Assembly: GCF_039631295.1 (NCBI RefSeq) | Contig: NZ_JBDIVE010000002.1 | Location: 496,001 to 560,000 of the forward strand | Length of the DNA stretch: 64,000 nt | Direction: 5' to 3' | From: Viridibacterium sediminicola | GTDB lineage: Bacteria; Pseudomonadota; Gammaproteobacteria; Burkholderiales; Rhodocyclaceae | Shown: piece after piece, positions 9,510 to 18,184 of the stretch | Layout: every line of letters starts with the position of its first letter | Numbering within the stretch: position 1 is the first letter of the stretch | The notes under the pieces: model-generated | Seen by the model: the letters and a program-made list of their open reading frames with translations, nothing else | Told to the model about the DNA's origin: nothing | Database searches by the model: none | Made by a program: the position numbers and the translations under genes

Positions 9510-10532
9510 ATGCCTAATCTGCGCCCCGAGCAACTTGCCGCGCATCTGCAAGCCGGGCTCTCGCCGCTCTACCTGATCCACGGCGACGAGCCGCTGCTGA
9601 GCATCGAAGCGGGCGACGCCATCCGTGCCGCCGCGCGTGCTCAGGGCGTCAGCGAGCGCGAGGTACTGGTCGTCACCCAGCATTTCAAATGGAACCAGTT
9701 CGATCTGGCCGGCGGCAATATGTCGCTGTTCGGCGACCTCAAGCTGGTCGATCTGCGCATTCCCAGCGGCAAACCCGGCCGCGAAGGCGGCGAGGCGCTC
9801 AAGCGCTTTGCCGAGGGCATCGATCCGCGCGCCGGCCTGCAAGGCGGTGTCGTCACCCTGATCACCCTGCCGCTGATGGATTGGGCTGCGCGCAAGACCA
9901 GCTGGTTCGTCGCCCTCAGCGAGGTCGCCGTCACGCTCGAATGCAATGCGCCGGAGATGGCCGCCCTGCCGCAATGGATCGCCGCCCGCCTGTCACGCCA
10001 GCAACAAAGTGCATCGCGTGAGGCGCTGCAATTCATCGCCGAACACGTCGAAGGCAATCTGCTCGCGGCGCACCAGGAAATCCAGAAACTGAGCCTCTTG
10101 CATGGACCCGGTGAATTGAGCCTGGCCCAGGTTGAAGACGCCGTGCTGCATGTCGCCCGCTATGACACCGAAAAGCTGCGCGCCGCCTTTCTCGACGGCG
10201 ATGCCGCACGCTGCGCGCGCCTGCTCGAAGGCCTGCAGGGCGAAGGCGCCGCACCGCCGTTGCTGCTGTGGACCCTGGCCAACGAGATCCGCGCCCTGGC
10301 CAATCTGCGCAGCGCCCTCGACAGCGGCCAGCCGCTGGATACCGCGATGCGCAATGAACGCATTTTCGGCCCGCGCCAGCAGGCCATGAAGCGCGCCGTG
10401 CAACGCCTGCGCGCCCCGCTCTTGCGGGCATCACTGATGCATGCGGCACGCATTGACCGTATGATCAAGGGCCTCAGTCAAGGCGATGTGTGGGACGAAT
10501 TCCTGCAACTGAGCCTGCGCTTGCGCGCCTAG
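9510..10532 (+). CDS. holA: DNA polymerase III, delta subunit
   Basis: A 340-residue clamp-loader subunit that opens the beta sliding clamp at the replication fork. It begins LRPEQLAAHL and has the LYLIHGDEPLL segment typical of the degenerate AAA+ domain of HolA near residue 20-30, followed by the C-terminal collar helices (LLLWTLANEIRAL). Length agrees with the family. It starts 18 bases after lptE, and the pair is a conserved unit. The next gene on the same strand is a periplasmic binding protein, not proA as in related genomes. Confidence 0.93.
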   Translation: MPNLRPEQLAAHLQAGLSPLYLIHGDEPLLSIEAGDAIRAAARAQGVSEREVLVVTQHFKWNQFDLAGGNMSLFGDLKLVDLRIPSGKPGREGGEALKRFAEGIDPRAGLQGGVVTLITLPLMDWAARKTSWFVALSEVAVTLECNAPEMAALPQWIAARLSRQQQSASREALQFIAEHVEGNLLAAHQEIQKLSLLHGPGELSLAQVEDAVLHVARYDTEKLRAAFLDGDAARCARLLEGLQGEGAAPPLLLWTLANEIRALANLRSALDSGQPLDTAMRNERIFGPRQQAMKRAVQRLRAPLLRASLMHAARIDRMIKGLSQGDVWDEFLQLSLRLRA

Positions 10533-10597
10533 CCCGAACGCCGGACCTCCTGGCAGGGTGGCGCAGCACCTGAGGCTGACCACATTTGCCGCGTCCC

Positions 10598-11629
10598 ATG
10601 CCGATATTCCGTCTCTGTTTGCTCCTGGCCCTGCTGCTGCCCACCCTGACACAGGCTGAAGTCCTGCGCGTGCTGAGCTGGCCCGGCTATGTCACCAACG
10701 AAGCGACGCACGCCTTCGAACAACAATACGGCGTCAATGTCGAACTGGTGATCATCAGCTCGGACGAGGAACTATGGAAACGCGCCAGTCTCAACGAAGG
10801 ACGCAATTTCGACCTTATCGCGCTCAATACCGCCGAACTCAAGCGCTACATCGAGGCGAATCTGGTCCAGCCGCTCAACATGGCGCGCATTCCCAACGCA
10901 CGCAATCAGATCGCACGCTTCCGGCATGCGGCACGCATTCCCGGCTTGGTCAGCGGCGGCAAGCAATGGGCGGTGCCCTTCACCTATTCTGCGATGGGCC
11001 TGATCTACAACCGCAAACTACTCGCCAAGGCGCCAGACTCGATGAGCGCGCTGTGGGATCCGGCCTTCCGCGGTCGCATCCTGCTGCACGACAGCGCTTC
11101 ACACAACTTCAGCCTGACCGCGCTGAGCCTCGGCATCCGCACGCCCTTCCAGCTTGATCAGACGCAGTTCAACAGCAGCCTCAAGCGCCTGCTCGCCCTG
11201 CGCGACAATCTGCCGCTGTTCTACAGCACACCGGAAGAAGCAGTCGAAATCATGCGCGCGCAAGACATTGCCCTGCTCTTCGGCAACTACGGCGACCAGC
11301 AGGTGCGCCTGTTGCGTCAGGCCGGGCTCGATGTCGCGCAGATCATGCCGCGTGAGGGCGCGCTGGCCTGGCTCGACTGCTGGGCGATGTTGCAGGGGGC
11401 CAGTAATCCGCGTCTGGCCGAGGCCTGGATCAATCACATGCTGACCCCGGCCGTCGCCCAGCAGCTGAGCAGCCAGCAAGGTCTCTCCAATACCTTGCGC
11501 GAGACGCAGAACACGGCCTTGCGCGACAAGGACAAAATCATCTGGCTCGAACCAGTCGAGGATGCCACGCAGCGCGCCTATTACTGGGAACGCCTGCGCG
11601 CCGGCACCCGGCCACCGCCGGGGCGCTGA
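10598..11629 (+). CDS. PotD-like periplasmic substrate-binding protein (orphan)
   Basis: A 343-residue secreted protein. Residues 1-20 are a Sec signal peptide with a hydrophobic Leu-rich core ending TQA before EVLRVLSWPGYV. The mature part resembles the PotD/SpuD class of polyamine-binding proteins (early LRVLSWPGY, FDLIALN, VPFTYSAMGLIYN). No ABC permease or ATPase genes are adjacent, so it may serve a transporter encoded elsewhere or act as a sensor partner. The ATG at 10598 was chosen; a TTG at 10586 in the same frame is less likely. It is 65 bases after holA, and converges with the MFS gene with 9 bases between stops. Substrate is not determined from sequence. Confidence 0.75.
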   Translation: MPIFRLCLLLALLLPTLTQAEVLRVLSWPGYVTNEATHAFEQQYGVNVELVIISSDEELWKRASLNEGRNFDLIALNTAELKRYIEANLVQPLNMARIPNARNQIARFRHAARIPGLVSGGKQWAVPFTYSAMGLIYNRKLLAKAPDSMSALWDPAFRGRILLHDSASHNFSLTALSLGIRTPFQLDQTQFNSSLKRLLALRDNLPLFYSTPEEAVEIMRAQDIALLFGNYGDQQVRLLRQAGLDVAQIMPREGALAWLDCWAMLQGASNPRLAEAWINHMLTPAVAQQLSSQQGLSNTLRETQNTALRDKDKIIWLEPVEDATQRAYYWERLRAGTRPPPGR

Positions 11630-11638
11630 GCGCAGCGC

Positions 11639-12880
11639 TCAATCCCGCGGCAGGTAACGCGCGGCCGCCAGCCCCATCAGCAAACAGGCCAGACCGAGAC
11701 CGATGAACACCGGCACCAGGCCGAAACCGTCGCCCGCGCGACCGATCAGCACCGTCATCAAAGGCGTCGGCAGAATGCTCAGGAAGCGCATGCTGGTCAC
11801 CACGCGGCCCAGCAAGGCATCGGGCGAAACGGCCTGGCGCAGGCTCAGGTAATTGACGACATAGATGGTGCCGCCGACATTCAACAGGCACAGCGCTGCG
11901 CCGGCCAGCCAGGCGACATGCGCCATCTGCCGCGTCGGCAAGGCATAGGCCAGATAGCCGAAAGCCGCGATCAACACGCCCGCCACCAGGGTATTGCGGA
12001 TGCCGATGCGCCGCTCCAGCCAGTGGGCGACGAGCGCGCCGCCCAGCCCGCCGAGGGCGCCCAAGGTATTGATCAGGGCGATGCCGCTGGCGTCCAGACC
12101 CAGCTCGCGTGCGGCGAACAGCACGTACAGCGCGGCAAAACCGTCATTGAGGCCGATCCACAGACAAACCACCCAGACCAGGTGGCGCAGCATCGGTGTC
12201 TGCCAGACCAGTTGCAGACCTTCGCGAATCTGCGGCCACAGGCGCAGCGGGCTCGCCACGCCCCGGACTTCCTGGAAGCGGATGCGTGCCACCAGCAGCG
12301 CCGAGAGCAGGAAACTCGCCGCATCCGCGATGATCGCCAGCGGCGCGCCGAGCAGGGCGACCAGCAGCGCCGCCAGCGCCGGCCCCACCACCTGGGCCAC
12401 CGAGGCAGCGCCGGAGAGCTTGCTATTGGCCAGCACCAGACGCTCGCGGCCGACCAGCTGCGTGATGAACGCCTGCATGGCCGAACCGCCAATCGCCTCC
12501 TGCGTCTTGACCAGGAAGCCGACGCCGCACAGCAAGGGCATGCTCAGAAAGCCGCCGAACCAGGCCAGCGGCACCAGCAGCAGGCCCAGCGCCGCGCAGA
12601 GATCAAAGGCCACGGCGAGATGCCGCTTGCGCGAACGGTCGATCCACACCCCGGCCGGCAGACCGAGAATCACAAAGGGCAGCAGCTGGCAGGCGATCAG
12701 CACGCCCATTTCGGTCGCGCTGGCGCGCAGGAGCTGGACTGCGGTGAGCGGCAAAGCCATCTGGGTGACGGCCGAGCCCAGCACCGACAGGGTATTGGCG
12801 GCGAACAGCAGCAGGAAGTTGCGATCACGCCACAAAGAGCCGGGAACAGCCGTGGCGGACGCGGGAAGGGGATGATTCAA
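11639..12880 (-). CDS. MFS transporter (EntS-like exporter family)
   Basis: A 413-residue inner-membrane protein with twelve hydrophobic segments. The N-terminus SLWRDRNFLLLFAANTLSVLGS and the conserved loop GVWIDRSRKRHLAVAFD are typical of the major facilitator branch that includes enterobactin exporter EntS and macrolide-type exporters. It probably uses proton motive force to export a small molecule; the substrate cannot be read from the sequence. It is divergent from the DUF1345 gene (about 100 bases between starts) and convergent with the PotD-like gene. Confidence 0.8.
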   Translation of the reverse strand: MNHPLPASATAVPGSLWRDRNFLLLFAANTLSVLGSAVTQMALPLTAVQLLRASATEMGVLIACQLLPFVILGLPAGVWIDRSRKRHLAVAFDLCAALGLLLVPLAWFGGFLSMPLLCGVGFLVKTQEAIGGSAMQAFITQLVGRERLVLANSKLSGAASVAQVVGPALAALLVALLGAPLAIIADAASFLLSALLVARIRFQEVRGVASPLRLWPQIREGLQLVWQTPMLRHLVWVVCLWIGLNDGFAALYVLFAARELGLDASGIALINTLGALGGLGGALVAHWLERRIGIRNTLVAGVLIAAFGYLAYALPTRQMAHVAWLAGAALCLLNVGGTIYVVNYLSLRQAVSPDALLGRVVTSMRFLSILPTPLMTVLIGRAGDGFGLVPVFIGLGLACLLMGLAAARYLPRD

Positions 12881-12984
12881 GGCAAGCGGGCCTACACAAA
12901 GAGGCCGCGAGTCTCGCCCGCATGCACGACGCGGTCAAGCATGCGCCCATAATGCAAAGCTTCGACGATGCCCGACGTGCCCCC

Positions 12985-13671
12985 ATGAACATTCCCGCCC
13001 CACGCCTGCACCGCAACCTGTTGCTGCGGCAGATCCGCATCCGCCCGCGCCTGTTCGCCGCCAGCCTGCTCGCCCTGATCGTGTTCGCGCTCAGTCCCGC
13101 ACTGCTTGGCGTACATCCGGTCACGCGCCTGCTGCTGAGCTGGAACGCGGGCGTCTGGGCCTATCTGCTGATGGCGGCGGTAATGATCCTGCGCAGCACC
13201 CACGAACGCCTGTGCTGGCGCGCCCGCTTGCAGGACGAGGGGCGCCTGGCCGTGTTGAGTGCGGTGATCCTCGCCAGCTTTGCATGTCTGGCGGCGATCT
13301 TCGTCGAACTGGCCAGCGTGCGCGAACTGCACGGGCTGCTCAAGGCCGAGCACATCGCGCTGACCCTGGCCACCGTGCTCTCATCCTGGTGCTTCATCCA
13401 TCTGATGTTTGCCCTCCACTACGCGCACGACTTCTATCTCGCCCAAGGGCGTGGCGGTGATGGTGGACTGATTTTCCCGAACACGCCGCAGCCCGATTAC
13501 ATCGACTTCCTCTATTTCGCCGCCGTCATCGGCACCTCCGGCCAGACCGCCGATGTCGCCTTCAGCTCCTCAGCCATGCGCCGCTGGGGTCTTTTGCATT
13601 GCGTGCTGGCCTATGTTTTCAATACCACCGTGCTGGCGCTGGCGATCAATATCGCGTCAGGCCTGATCTAG
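12985..13671 (+). CDS. DUF1345-type integral membrane protein
   Basis: A 228-residue protein with five or six predicted membrane segments. The C-terminal part (FIHLMFALHYAHDFY, then IDFLYFAAVIGTSGQTADV) matches the DUF1345 family of uncharacterised bacterial membrane proteins. No function is known. The ATG at 12985 was chosen because translation from 12922 would add an unlikely charged extension before the basic segment HRNLLLRQIRIRPR. The TAG stop (13669-13671) shares its last base with the first base of the inverted-repeat element that follows, so the element may have supplied or reshaped the end of the gene. Confidence 0.75.
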   Translation: MNIPAPRLHRNLLLRQIRIRPRLFAASLLALIVFALSPALLGVHPVTRLLLSWNAGVWAYLLMAAVMILRSTHERLCWRARLQDEGRLAVLSAVILASFACLAAIFVELASVRELHGLLKAEHIALTLATVLSSWCFIHLMFALHYAHDFYLAQGRGGDGGLIFPNTPQPDYIDFLYFAAVIGTSGQTADVAFSSSAMRRWGLLHCVLAYVFNTTVLALAINIASGLI

Positions 13672-13901
13672 GGCCTGCTTACACTCATCCGACGGTTGCG
13701 CGGCCACACAATGGAGTGCAGAACAAGGCGCGGCAAGGCCGTACTGCGCTCAATTGAGTGAGCGCCTGCACGGTTGAAGTGCTGGGCTTGCCATACTGCG
13801 TTGCGCTCCTTGTGCGGGGACCCACCCCGCACCGCGTCGTGCGCCTTGTCTGGCAAGCCCAGCACTTCAACGCAATCCGCCGGATGAGTGTAAGCAGGCC
13901 C
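13671..13901. mobile_element. MITE-like 231-bp element with 25-bp terminal inverted repeats
   Basis: The ends are 25-bp inverted repeats (13671-13695 and 13877-13901), identical at 24 of 25 positions and starting GGGCCTGCTTACACTCATCC. Inside is a second, perfect 21-bp inverted repeat (13773-13793 and 13851-13871, beginning GTTGAAGTGCTGGGC). Within its loop is a third hairpin TGCGGGG-ACCCA-CCCCGCA (13813-13831). No reading frame of use is present. This nested-palindrome design fits a non-autonomous miniature transposable element or a large structured intergenic repeat. No target-site duplication is obvious, so mobility is an inference. It lies between the DUF1345 gene and proA. Confidence 0.6.
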
Positions 13902-13956
13902 TGGTGCCTTGTTACAATGCAGGAACCAATTCTGCACAGCGTGCATCAGAGACAAG

Positions 13957-15234
13957 ATGGATATCCAGCAATACATGCAGCGCGTCGGCCAGGAGGCGCG
14001 TAGCGCCTCGCGCGCAATGGCAGCGGCCTCGACGGCAGCCAAGAATCTGGCCCTGAACGAAATCGCCCGCCTGATCCGTGCGCGTGCGCCGCAGCTGCTT
14101 GCTGCCAATGCGCGCGATCTGGAGCAGGCGCGCGCCGATGGCCTCGAAGCGGCGATGATCGACCGCCTCACGCTCAGCACCAAGGGCATCGAGCAGATGG
14201 CGGCGGGCCTGGAGCAGGTCGCATCCCTCCCCGATCCGATTGGCGAGATCAGCAACGTCAAGCGTCGCCCCTCGGGCATCCAGGTTGGTCATATGCGTGT
14301 GCCGCTGGGCGTCATCGGCATCATCTACGAAGCCCGCCCGAACGTCACTGCGGATGCCGCCGGTCTGTGCATCAAGAGCGGCAATGCCAGCATCCTGCGC
14401 GGCGGCAAGGAAGCCCTGCACTGCAATCAGGCAATTGCTGCCTGCGTGCGCGAAGGCCTGCTGGCGGCAGGCTTGCCGGAAAACGGCGTGCAAGTCATCG
14501 AGACCACGGACCGCGCCGCGGTGGGTGAGCTGATCACCATGCCGCAGTTTGTCGATGTGATCGTGCCGCGTGGCGGCAAGGGCCTGATCGAGCGCATCAG
14601 CCGCGACGCACGGGTGCCGGTGATCAAGCATCTGGACGGCAATTGCCATGTCTACATCGACGACGAAGCCGACGCAGCCAAGGTGCTGCCCATCGTCGAG
14701 AACAGCAAGACGCAGCGCTACGGCACCTGCAACACGGCCGAATCCCTGCTCATCGCGCGCAGCGTGGCCAAGCGCTTCCTGCCGGACATCGGCCGCATGC
14801 TGGCCAGCAAGAACAACGAGATGCGCGGCTGCGCCGAGTCGCTAGCGATCTTGCGCGAAGCGGACATCCCCAACGCCAAATTTGTCGAAGCCACCGAGCA
14901 AGACTGGTTCGAGGAATACCTCGCACCGATCATCGCCATCAAGGTGGTGGCCGATGTCGATGAAGCCATCGCCCACATCAACACCTACAGCTCGCAGCAC
15001 ACCGATGCAATCATCAGCGAGAACTACAGCAAGGCCATGCGCTTCCTGCGCGAGGTTGATTCGGCCTCGGTGATGATCAATGCCTCGACGCGCTTTGCCG
15101 ACGGCTTTGAATACGGCCTGGGCGCTGAAATCGGCATCTCCACCGACAAGATCCACGCCCGTGGCCCGGTCGGCCTGGAAGGCCTCACTTCGCAGAAATG
15201 GGTGGTCTTCGGCAATGGCGAGGTCCGCGCGTGA
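13957..15234 (+). CDS. proA: Gamma-glutamyl phosphate reductase
   Basis: A 425-residue enzyme that reduces gamma-glutamyl phosphate to glutamate 5-semialdehyde with NADPH in proline synthesis. Recognisable parts are the GVIGIIYEARPNVT segment, the GNA(S)ILRGGKEA segment, the catalytic Cys region YGTCNTAES and the ending GPVGLEGLTSQKW. I chose the ATG at 13957, preceded by AGAGAC; upstream in-frame codons would extend into the region next to the inverted-repeat element. proB is not in the window. In relatives proA follows holA closely; here three genes and a repeat element separate them. Confidence 0.96.
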   Translation: MDIQQYMQRVGQEARSASRAMAAASTAAKNLALNEIARLIRARAPQLLAANARDLEQARADGLEAAMIDRLTLSTKGIEQMAAGLEQVASLPDPIGEISNVKRRPSGIQVGHMRVPLGVIGIIYEARPNVTADAAGLCIKSGNASILRGGKEALHCNQAIAACVREGLLAAGLPENGVQVIETTDRAAVGELITMPQFVDVIVPRGGKGLIERISRDARVPVIKHLDGNCHVYIDDEADAAKVLPIVENSKTQRYGTCNTAESLLIARSVAKRFLPDIGRMLASKNNEMRGCAESLAILREADIPNAKFVEATEQDWFEEYLAPIIAIKVVADVDEAIAHINTYSSQHTDAIISENYSKAMRFLREVDSASVMINASTRFADGFEYGLGAEIGISTDKIHARGPVGLEGLTSQKWVVFGNGEVRA

Positions 15235-15434
15235 ACGGCCTGCTGCTGGTGCTGATCGGCGTCATCGCCTGCGTGGGTGCCTGGGCAGTGTTCCGACGCG
15301 AAGAGCACAAGTTCTTCACCATGGTGCCCTTCAACGAAGCCCATCGCTACATGCGCCAGCCTGGTGGCCTGATCTGGTGGATCGGCATTGCCGTGCTGCT
15401 GCTGGGCATTTTCGAGACTTGGGCGGCACGCTGA
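15231..15434 (+). CDS. Small membrane protein, function unknown
   Basis: A 67-residue protein with two hydrophobic segments (residues about 3-17 and 42-60) around a short charged loop (RREEHKFFTMVPFNEAHRYM). It starts at GTG 15231, overlapping the proA stop by four bases (GTGA), which points to translational coupling. I do not recognise a family. An upstream start at 15198 would lie inside proA and is less likely. It is followed by ogt 37 bases downstream. Confidence 0.6.
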   Translation: MNGLLLVLIGVIACVGAWAVFRREEHKFFTMVPFNEAHRYMRQPGGLIWWIGIAVLLLGIFETWAAR

Positions 15435-15471
15435 ACCGGACTTGTCGCGCTGCCGACCACCGTACCCGCGC

Positions 15472-15945
15472 ATGAGCAGCCCGCCCTTCGATGCCGTCCT
15501 CGCCCTGCCCAGCTGCCGCCTGGGCGTGCGCAGCACGCATCAGGCGCTGAGCGAGCTGGTATTTCTGCCGCCCGACACCCCGCTCTACGCCGGGCAGCAG
15601 CCCTTGGCGCAAGCACTCGCTGAATTGATCGCGCGCTGGCTGAATAACCCGCAGCAGCGCTTCGATCTGCCCCTGCAGACACGCGGCACGCCTTTCCAGC
15701 GCCGCATCTGGCAAGCGATCAGCGCCATCCCGCTGGGTGAGACTCGCCACTACGGCGAACTGAGCGCCCTGCATGGCGGCACCGCGCGCGCCGTCGGCCA
15801 GGCCTGCGGCGCCAATCCTTTTCCGATCATCGTGCCCTGCCACCGCGTGCTGGCCAAATCCGGCCTCGGCGGCTTCGCCCATGCCCGCGACGGCTGGTTG
15901 CTTGAAACCAAGCGCTGGCTGCTGCAACACGAAATAAAGGCATGA
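15472..15945 (+). CDS. ogt: Methylated-DNA--protein-cysteine methyltransferase
   Basis: A 157-residue suicide DNA repair protein that moves alkyl groups from O6-methylguanine to its own Cys. The active site is IVPCHRVL with the acceptor Cys at about residue 123, preceded by the helix-turn-helix region (GTPFQRRIWQAISAIPLGETRHYGEL when read in parts) and followed by GLGGFA. The ATG at 15472 gives a normal family length. It overlaps xerD by the sequence ATGA, so the two are probably translated together. Confidence 0.93.
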   Translation: MSSPPFDAVLALPSCRLGVRSTHQALSELVFLPPDTPLYAGQQPLAQALAELIARWLNNPQQRFDLPLQTRGTPFQRRIWQAISAIPLGETRHYGELSALHGGTARAVGQACGANPFPIIVPCHRVLAKSGLGGFAHARDGWLLETKRWLLQHEIKA

Positions 15946-16850
15946 GCACACCTGGTCTGGCGCTGGAAGAAAACATCCTGATCGCTGAATTCATCGATCA
16001 GTTATGGCTACAAGACGGTCTGGCCAAAAACACGCTGGACGCCTATCGCTCGGATTTACTGCTGTTCGCCCAATGGCTGCAGTCTTCACAGCGGACATTA
16101 TTGAATGTATCGAGCGCTGATTTTGGGCAATATCTCGCCAGCCTCAGCCAGTCGCGCCGCGCCACCACGCAACGCCGCATGCTCGCCGCGCTGCGCCGGT
16201 TTTATCGCTGGCTGCTTGCGGAAAACCGCATCAGCAGTGATCCCACGCTGCAAAGCGACGCGCCCATCACGCCGCAACGCTTCCCGAAAACCCTCAGCGA
16301 ACAGCAGGTCGAAAGCCTGCTCGCCGCACCGGATATTGAAAACCCGCAAGGCTTGCGCGATCGCGCCATGCTCGAAACCCTGTATGCCAGCGGTCTACGC
16401 GTTTCGGAACTGGTCAGCCTCAAAATACTGCAGCTTGATCTTTCCTCGGGCCTGATGCGTATTACCGGCAAGGGCAGCAAAGAAAGGCTGGTGCCACTCG
16501 GCGAATGGGCGATTGAATGGCTGCGTCGCTACATGGCACAAGCCCGCCCCGTGCTGCAGAAAAAACCCGATGACGCGGTATTTTTAAGCCGCTTCGGCAC
16601 TGCCATGACGCGGCAAATGTTCTGGCAAATCGTCAAACGCCACGCACTGAGTGCAGGCATTTCGCAGGCGGCAATATCACCGCACACCTTGCGCCACGCC
16701 TTTGCCACGCATTTGCTCAATCACGGCGCGGACTTACGCGTGGTGCAGCTGCTGCTCGGGCATGCCGATATATCCACCACACAGATTTATACCCACGTAG
16801 CACGCGAGCGCCTCAAACAATTGCACAGCAAACACCACCCGCGCGGCTGA
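15942..16850 (+). CDS. xerD: Site-specific tyrosine recombinase XerD
   Basis: A 302-residue tyrosine recombinase with an N-terminal SAM-like core-binding domain (residues about 12-95) and a catalytic domain with all key residues: Arg in SGLRVSE (about 152), His and Arg in HTLRHAFATH (about 248 and 251), His in LLGHADIS (about 273) and nucleophile Tyr in QIYTHV (about 283). With XerC it resolves chromosome dimers at dif at the septum. Length and chromosomal setting (after ogt, no phage genes) favour the housekeeping XerD rather than an integrase; XerC cannot be fully excluded. Confidence 0.9.
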   Translation: MSTPGLALEENILIAEFIDQLWLQDGLAKNTLDAYRSDLLLFAQWLQSSQRTLLNVSSADFGQYLASLSQSRRATTQRRMLAALRRFYRWLLAENRISSDPTLQSDAPITPQRFPKTLSEQQVESLLAAPDIENPQGLRDRAMLETLYASGLRVSELVSLKILQLDLSSGLMRITGKGSKERLVPLGEWAIEWLRRYMAQARPVLQKKPDDAVFLSRFGTAMTRQMFWQIVKRHALSAGISQAAISPHTLRHAFATHLLNHGADLRVVQLLLGHADISTTQIYTHVARERLKQLHSKHHPRG

Positions 16851-16991
16851 TTAATTTTGTTGTATACAAGAAAATTAACAGAATTTGATCGGGTGGGTTT
16901 TGCATTTTATGTATTATTAGAACACAATTGCGCCTGTAGCCCGGTGTGCAGAACCTCACTGGATAATCAACAACACCCGGAGAATAAAACC

Positions 16992-17363
16992 ATGGAATTG
17001 AACAAGCTTTCCCTCACTGAGCTCAACCGCCTTAAATCCCGCGTTGAGGCAGAAATTGCACGCCGTGCCGACACCTCCAAACGTGACCTGCTGAAAAAGG
17101 TCCAAAAGCTCGCCGCCGATGCTGGCGTGTCGCTGGACGACCTGCTGGGCCAGGCTCCCGCCAAGGCCGCCGGCAAGACGGCTGCCAAGGCTGCGCCCAA
17201 AGCAGCCAAGAAACCGGGCGCTCGCAAGGGTCAGAAGGTTGCCCCGAAATACAGCAATCCCGCCGATGCCAGCCAAACCTGGACCGGCCGTGGTCGCCAA
17301 CCGGCCTGGGTGGCCGCCCACGTTGCCGCAGGCAATACCCTCGACAGCCTGCTGATCCTGTAA
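16992..17363 (+). CDS. H-NS family histone-like nucleoid protein
   Basis: A 123-residue protein. Residues 1-45 form a charged coiled-coil oligomerisation helix (LTELNRLKSRVEAEIARR). A long Ala/Lys linker (about 57-80) links it to the C-terminal DNA-binding domain with the H-NS core TWTGRGRQPAWV, where the GRG loop inserts in the minor groove. It silences AT-rich and acquired DNA; three AT-richer islets in the window (DUF488 pair, HNH gene, flanks of this gene) could be targets, which is inference. A GGAG site precedes the ATG at 16992. The upstream region is AT-rich with a possible TTGATC-17-TATGTA promoter at 16885-16913, which may also be autoregulated. Confidence 0.9.
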   Translation: MELNKLSLTELNRLKSRVEAEIARRADTSKRDLLKKVQKLAADAGVSLDDLLGQAPAKAAGKTAAKAAPKAAKKPGARKGQKVAPKYSNPADASQTWTGRGRQPAWVAAHVAAGNTLDSLLIL

Positions 17364-17398
17364 TACCCCGCAGCGCCGGCTTTTCCGGCTCCGCATAG

Positions 17399-17435
17399 AC
17401 CGCCGCTCAACCCGCCAGGGGAGCGGCGGTTTTTC
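17399..17435 (+). terminator. Rho-independent terminator after the H-NS gene
   Basis: ACCGCCGCTC (17399-17408) pairs with GAGCGGCGGT (17421-17430), followed by TTTTT. It is 36 bases after the H-NS stop codon. Confidence 0.9.
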
Positions 17436-17777
17436 ATTGTGCCGCCATGATTCGCGAGATTGAACAACGAGCCTCACGCGCGACGACGCGCAACAGATAA
17501 GCTTGCAGGCAATAAAGCGAATTCGGCGCGAGTTTGTATGGCTTCAGAATAAAACCCAAACAAATAATGCGCATACGTTTGCGGGTAATAAAACAACACG
17601 CAAACGGCTTATGCCGACATGCAAGCGGAGAGACGGCCTCAGCCTCCTGGCGCCGCGCAATGCCCGGAAAAATACCGCAAGCCTAACGAGGCCTGAGTTA
17701 CCTTGAGACGAAGATTCGTTCTGGCTACCAAAACAATCAAGGCGCTCAATTCAGCGGACACCCCGTGGCACCCGCGT
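17436..17777. other. Gene-free stretch after the H-NS terminator
   Basis: About 340 bases, AT-richer in the middle (17500-17610, with several AATAAAA runs), between the H-NS terminator and the folB stop. I see no coding region, RNA gene or repeat that I can support. A 67-codon frame at 17503-17706 has no ribosome site or family resemblance. Confidence 0.6.
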
Positions 17778-18152
17778 TTATACCCGTGGTGGCACCGACA
17801 CCCCATCACGGCCACGCTCGATATAAACCCCCACGCGGTGCACGCCACGCAGCACACCAAGCTTGGCGATCGACAGGCGCACCCAGGGCGCACCGAATTC
17901 CTCGAACATGATGCCGATGAGGAATTCGCCCAGGGTTTCAAGCAGATTGAAATGCTGTTCGGCAAGCAGCTCGCGGATGCGGCACACCACCTTGTCGTAA
18001 TCGATGGTGTCGGCGATATCGTCGTGCTCAGCAGCGGCGTCGGGCACGCCGAAGGTCAGATTGATCTCGACCGACTGCGGCGCGGCTTGCTCACGCGGAT
18101 AAATTCCCACCCAGGCTTGCAGCTGCAAGCCCTCAACAAAGATAAAATCCAT
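17778..18152 (-). CDS. folB: Dihydroneopterin aldolase
   Basis: A 124-residue enzyme of folate synthesis that converts dihydroneopterin to 6-hydroxymethyl-dihydropterin. Family features are the start IFVEGLQLQAWVGIYPREQ, the VEINLTFGV strand, the DTIDYDKVVCRIREL segment and the FNLLETLGE segment with the catalytic Glu region. The C-terminus (VGVYIERGRDG) is normal. The ATG at 18152 gives the usual N-terminus; a GTG at 18167 would add five residues. It is divergent from plsY with only 32 bases between starts, an arrangement seen in several proteobacteria. Confidence 0.92.
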   Translation of the reverse strand: MDFIFVEGLQLQAWVGIYPREQAAPQSVEINLTFGVPDAAAEHDDIADTIDYDKVVCRIRELLAEQHFNLLETLGEFLIGIMFEEFGAPWVRLSIAKLGVLRGVHRVGVYIERGRDGVSVPPRV

Positions 18153-18184
18153 CCCTCGCCCGTCCACATCGTAAGCAAAACCTG

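Noticed and set aside
13758..14003. An 81-codon frame across the inverted-repeat element
   Set aside because: It is made of the repeat arms and runs into proA in another frame; no ribosome site.
17683..17700. GCCTAAC followed by GTTACC, like integron attC core sites
   Set aside because: Only one half fits the attC consensus, there is no long imperfect palindrome between them and no integrase or cassette nearby.
17503..17706. A 67-codon frame in the gap after the H-NS terminator
   Set aside because: No ribosome site, no similarity and a composition like non-coding DNA.
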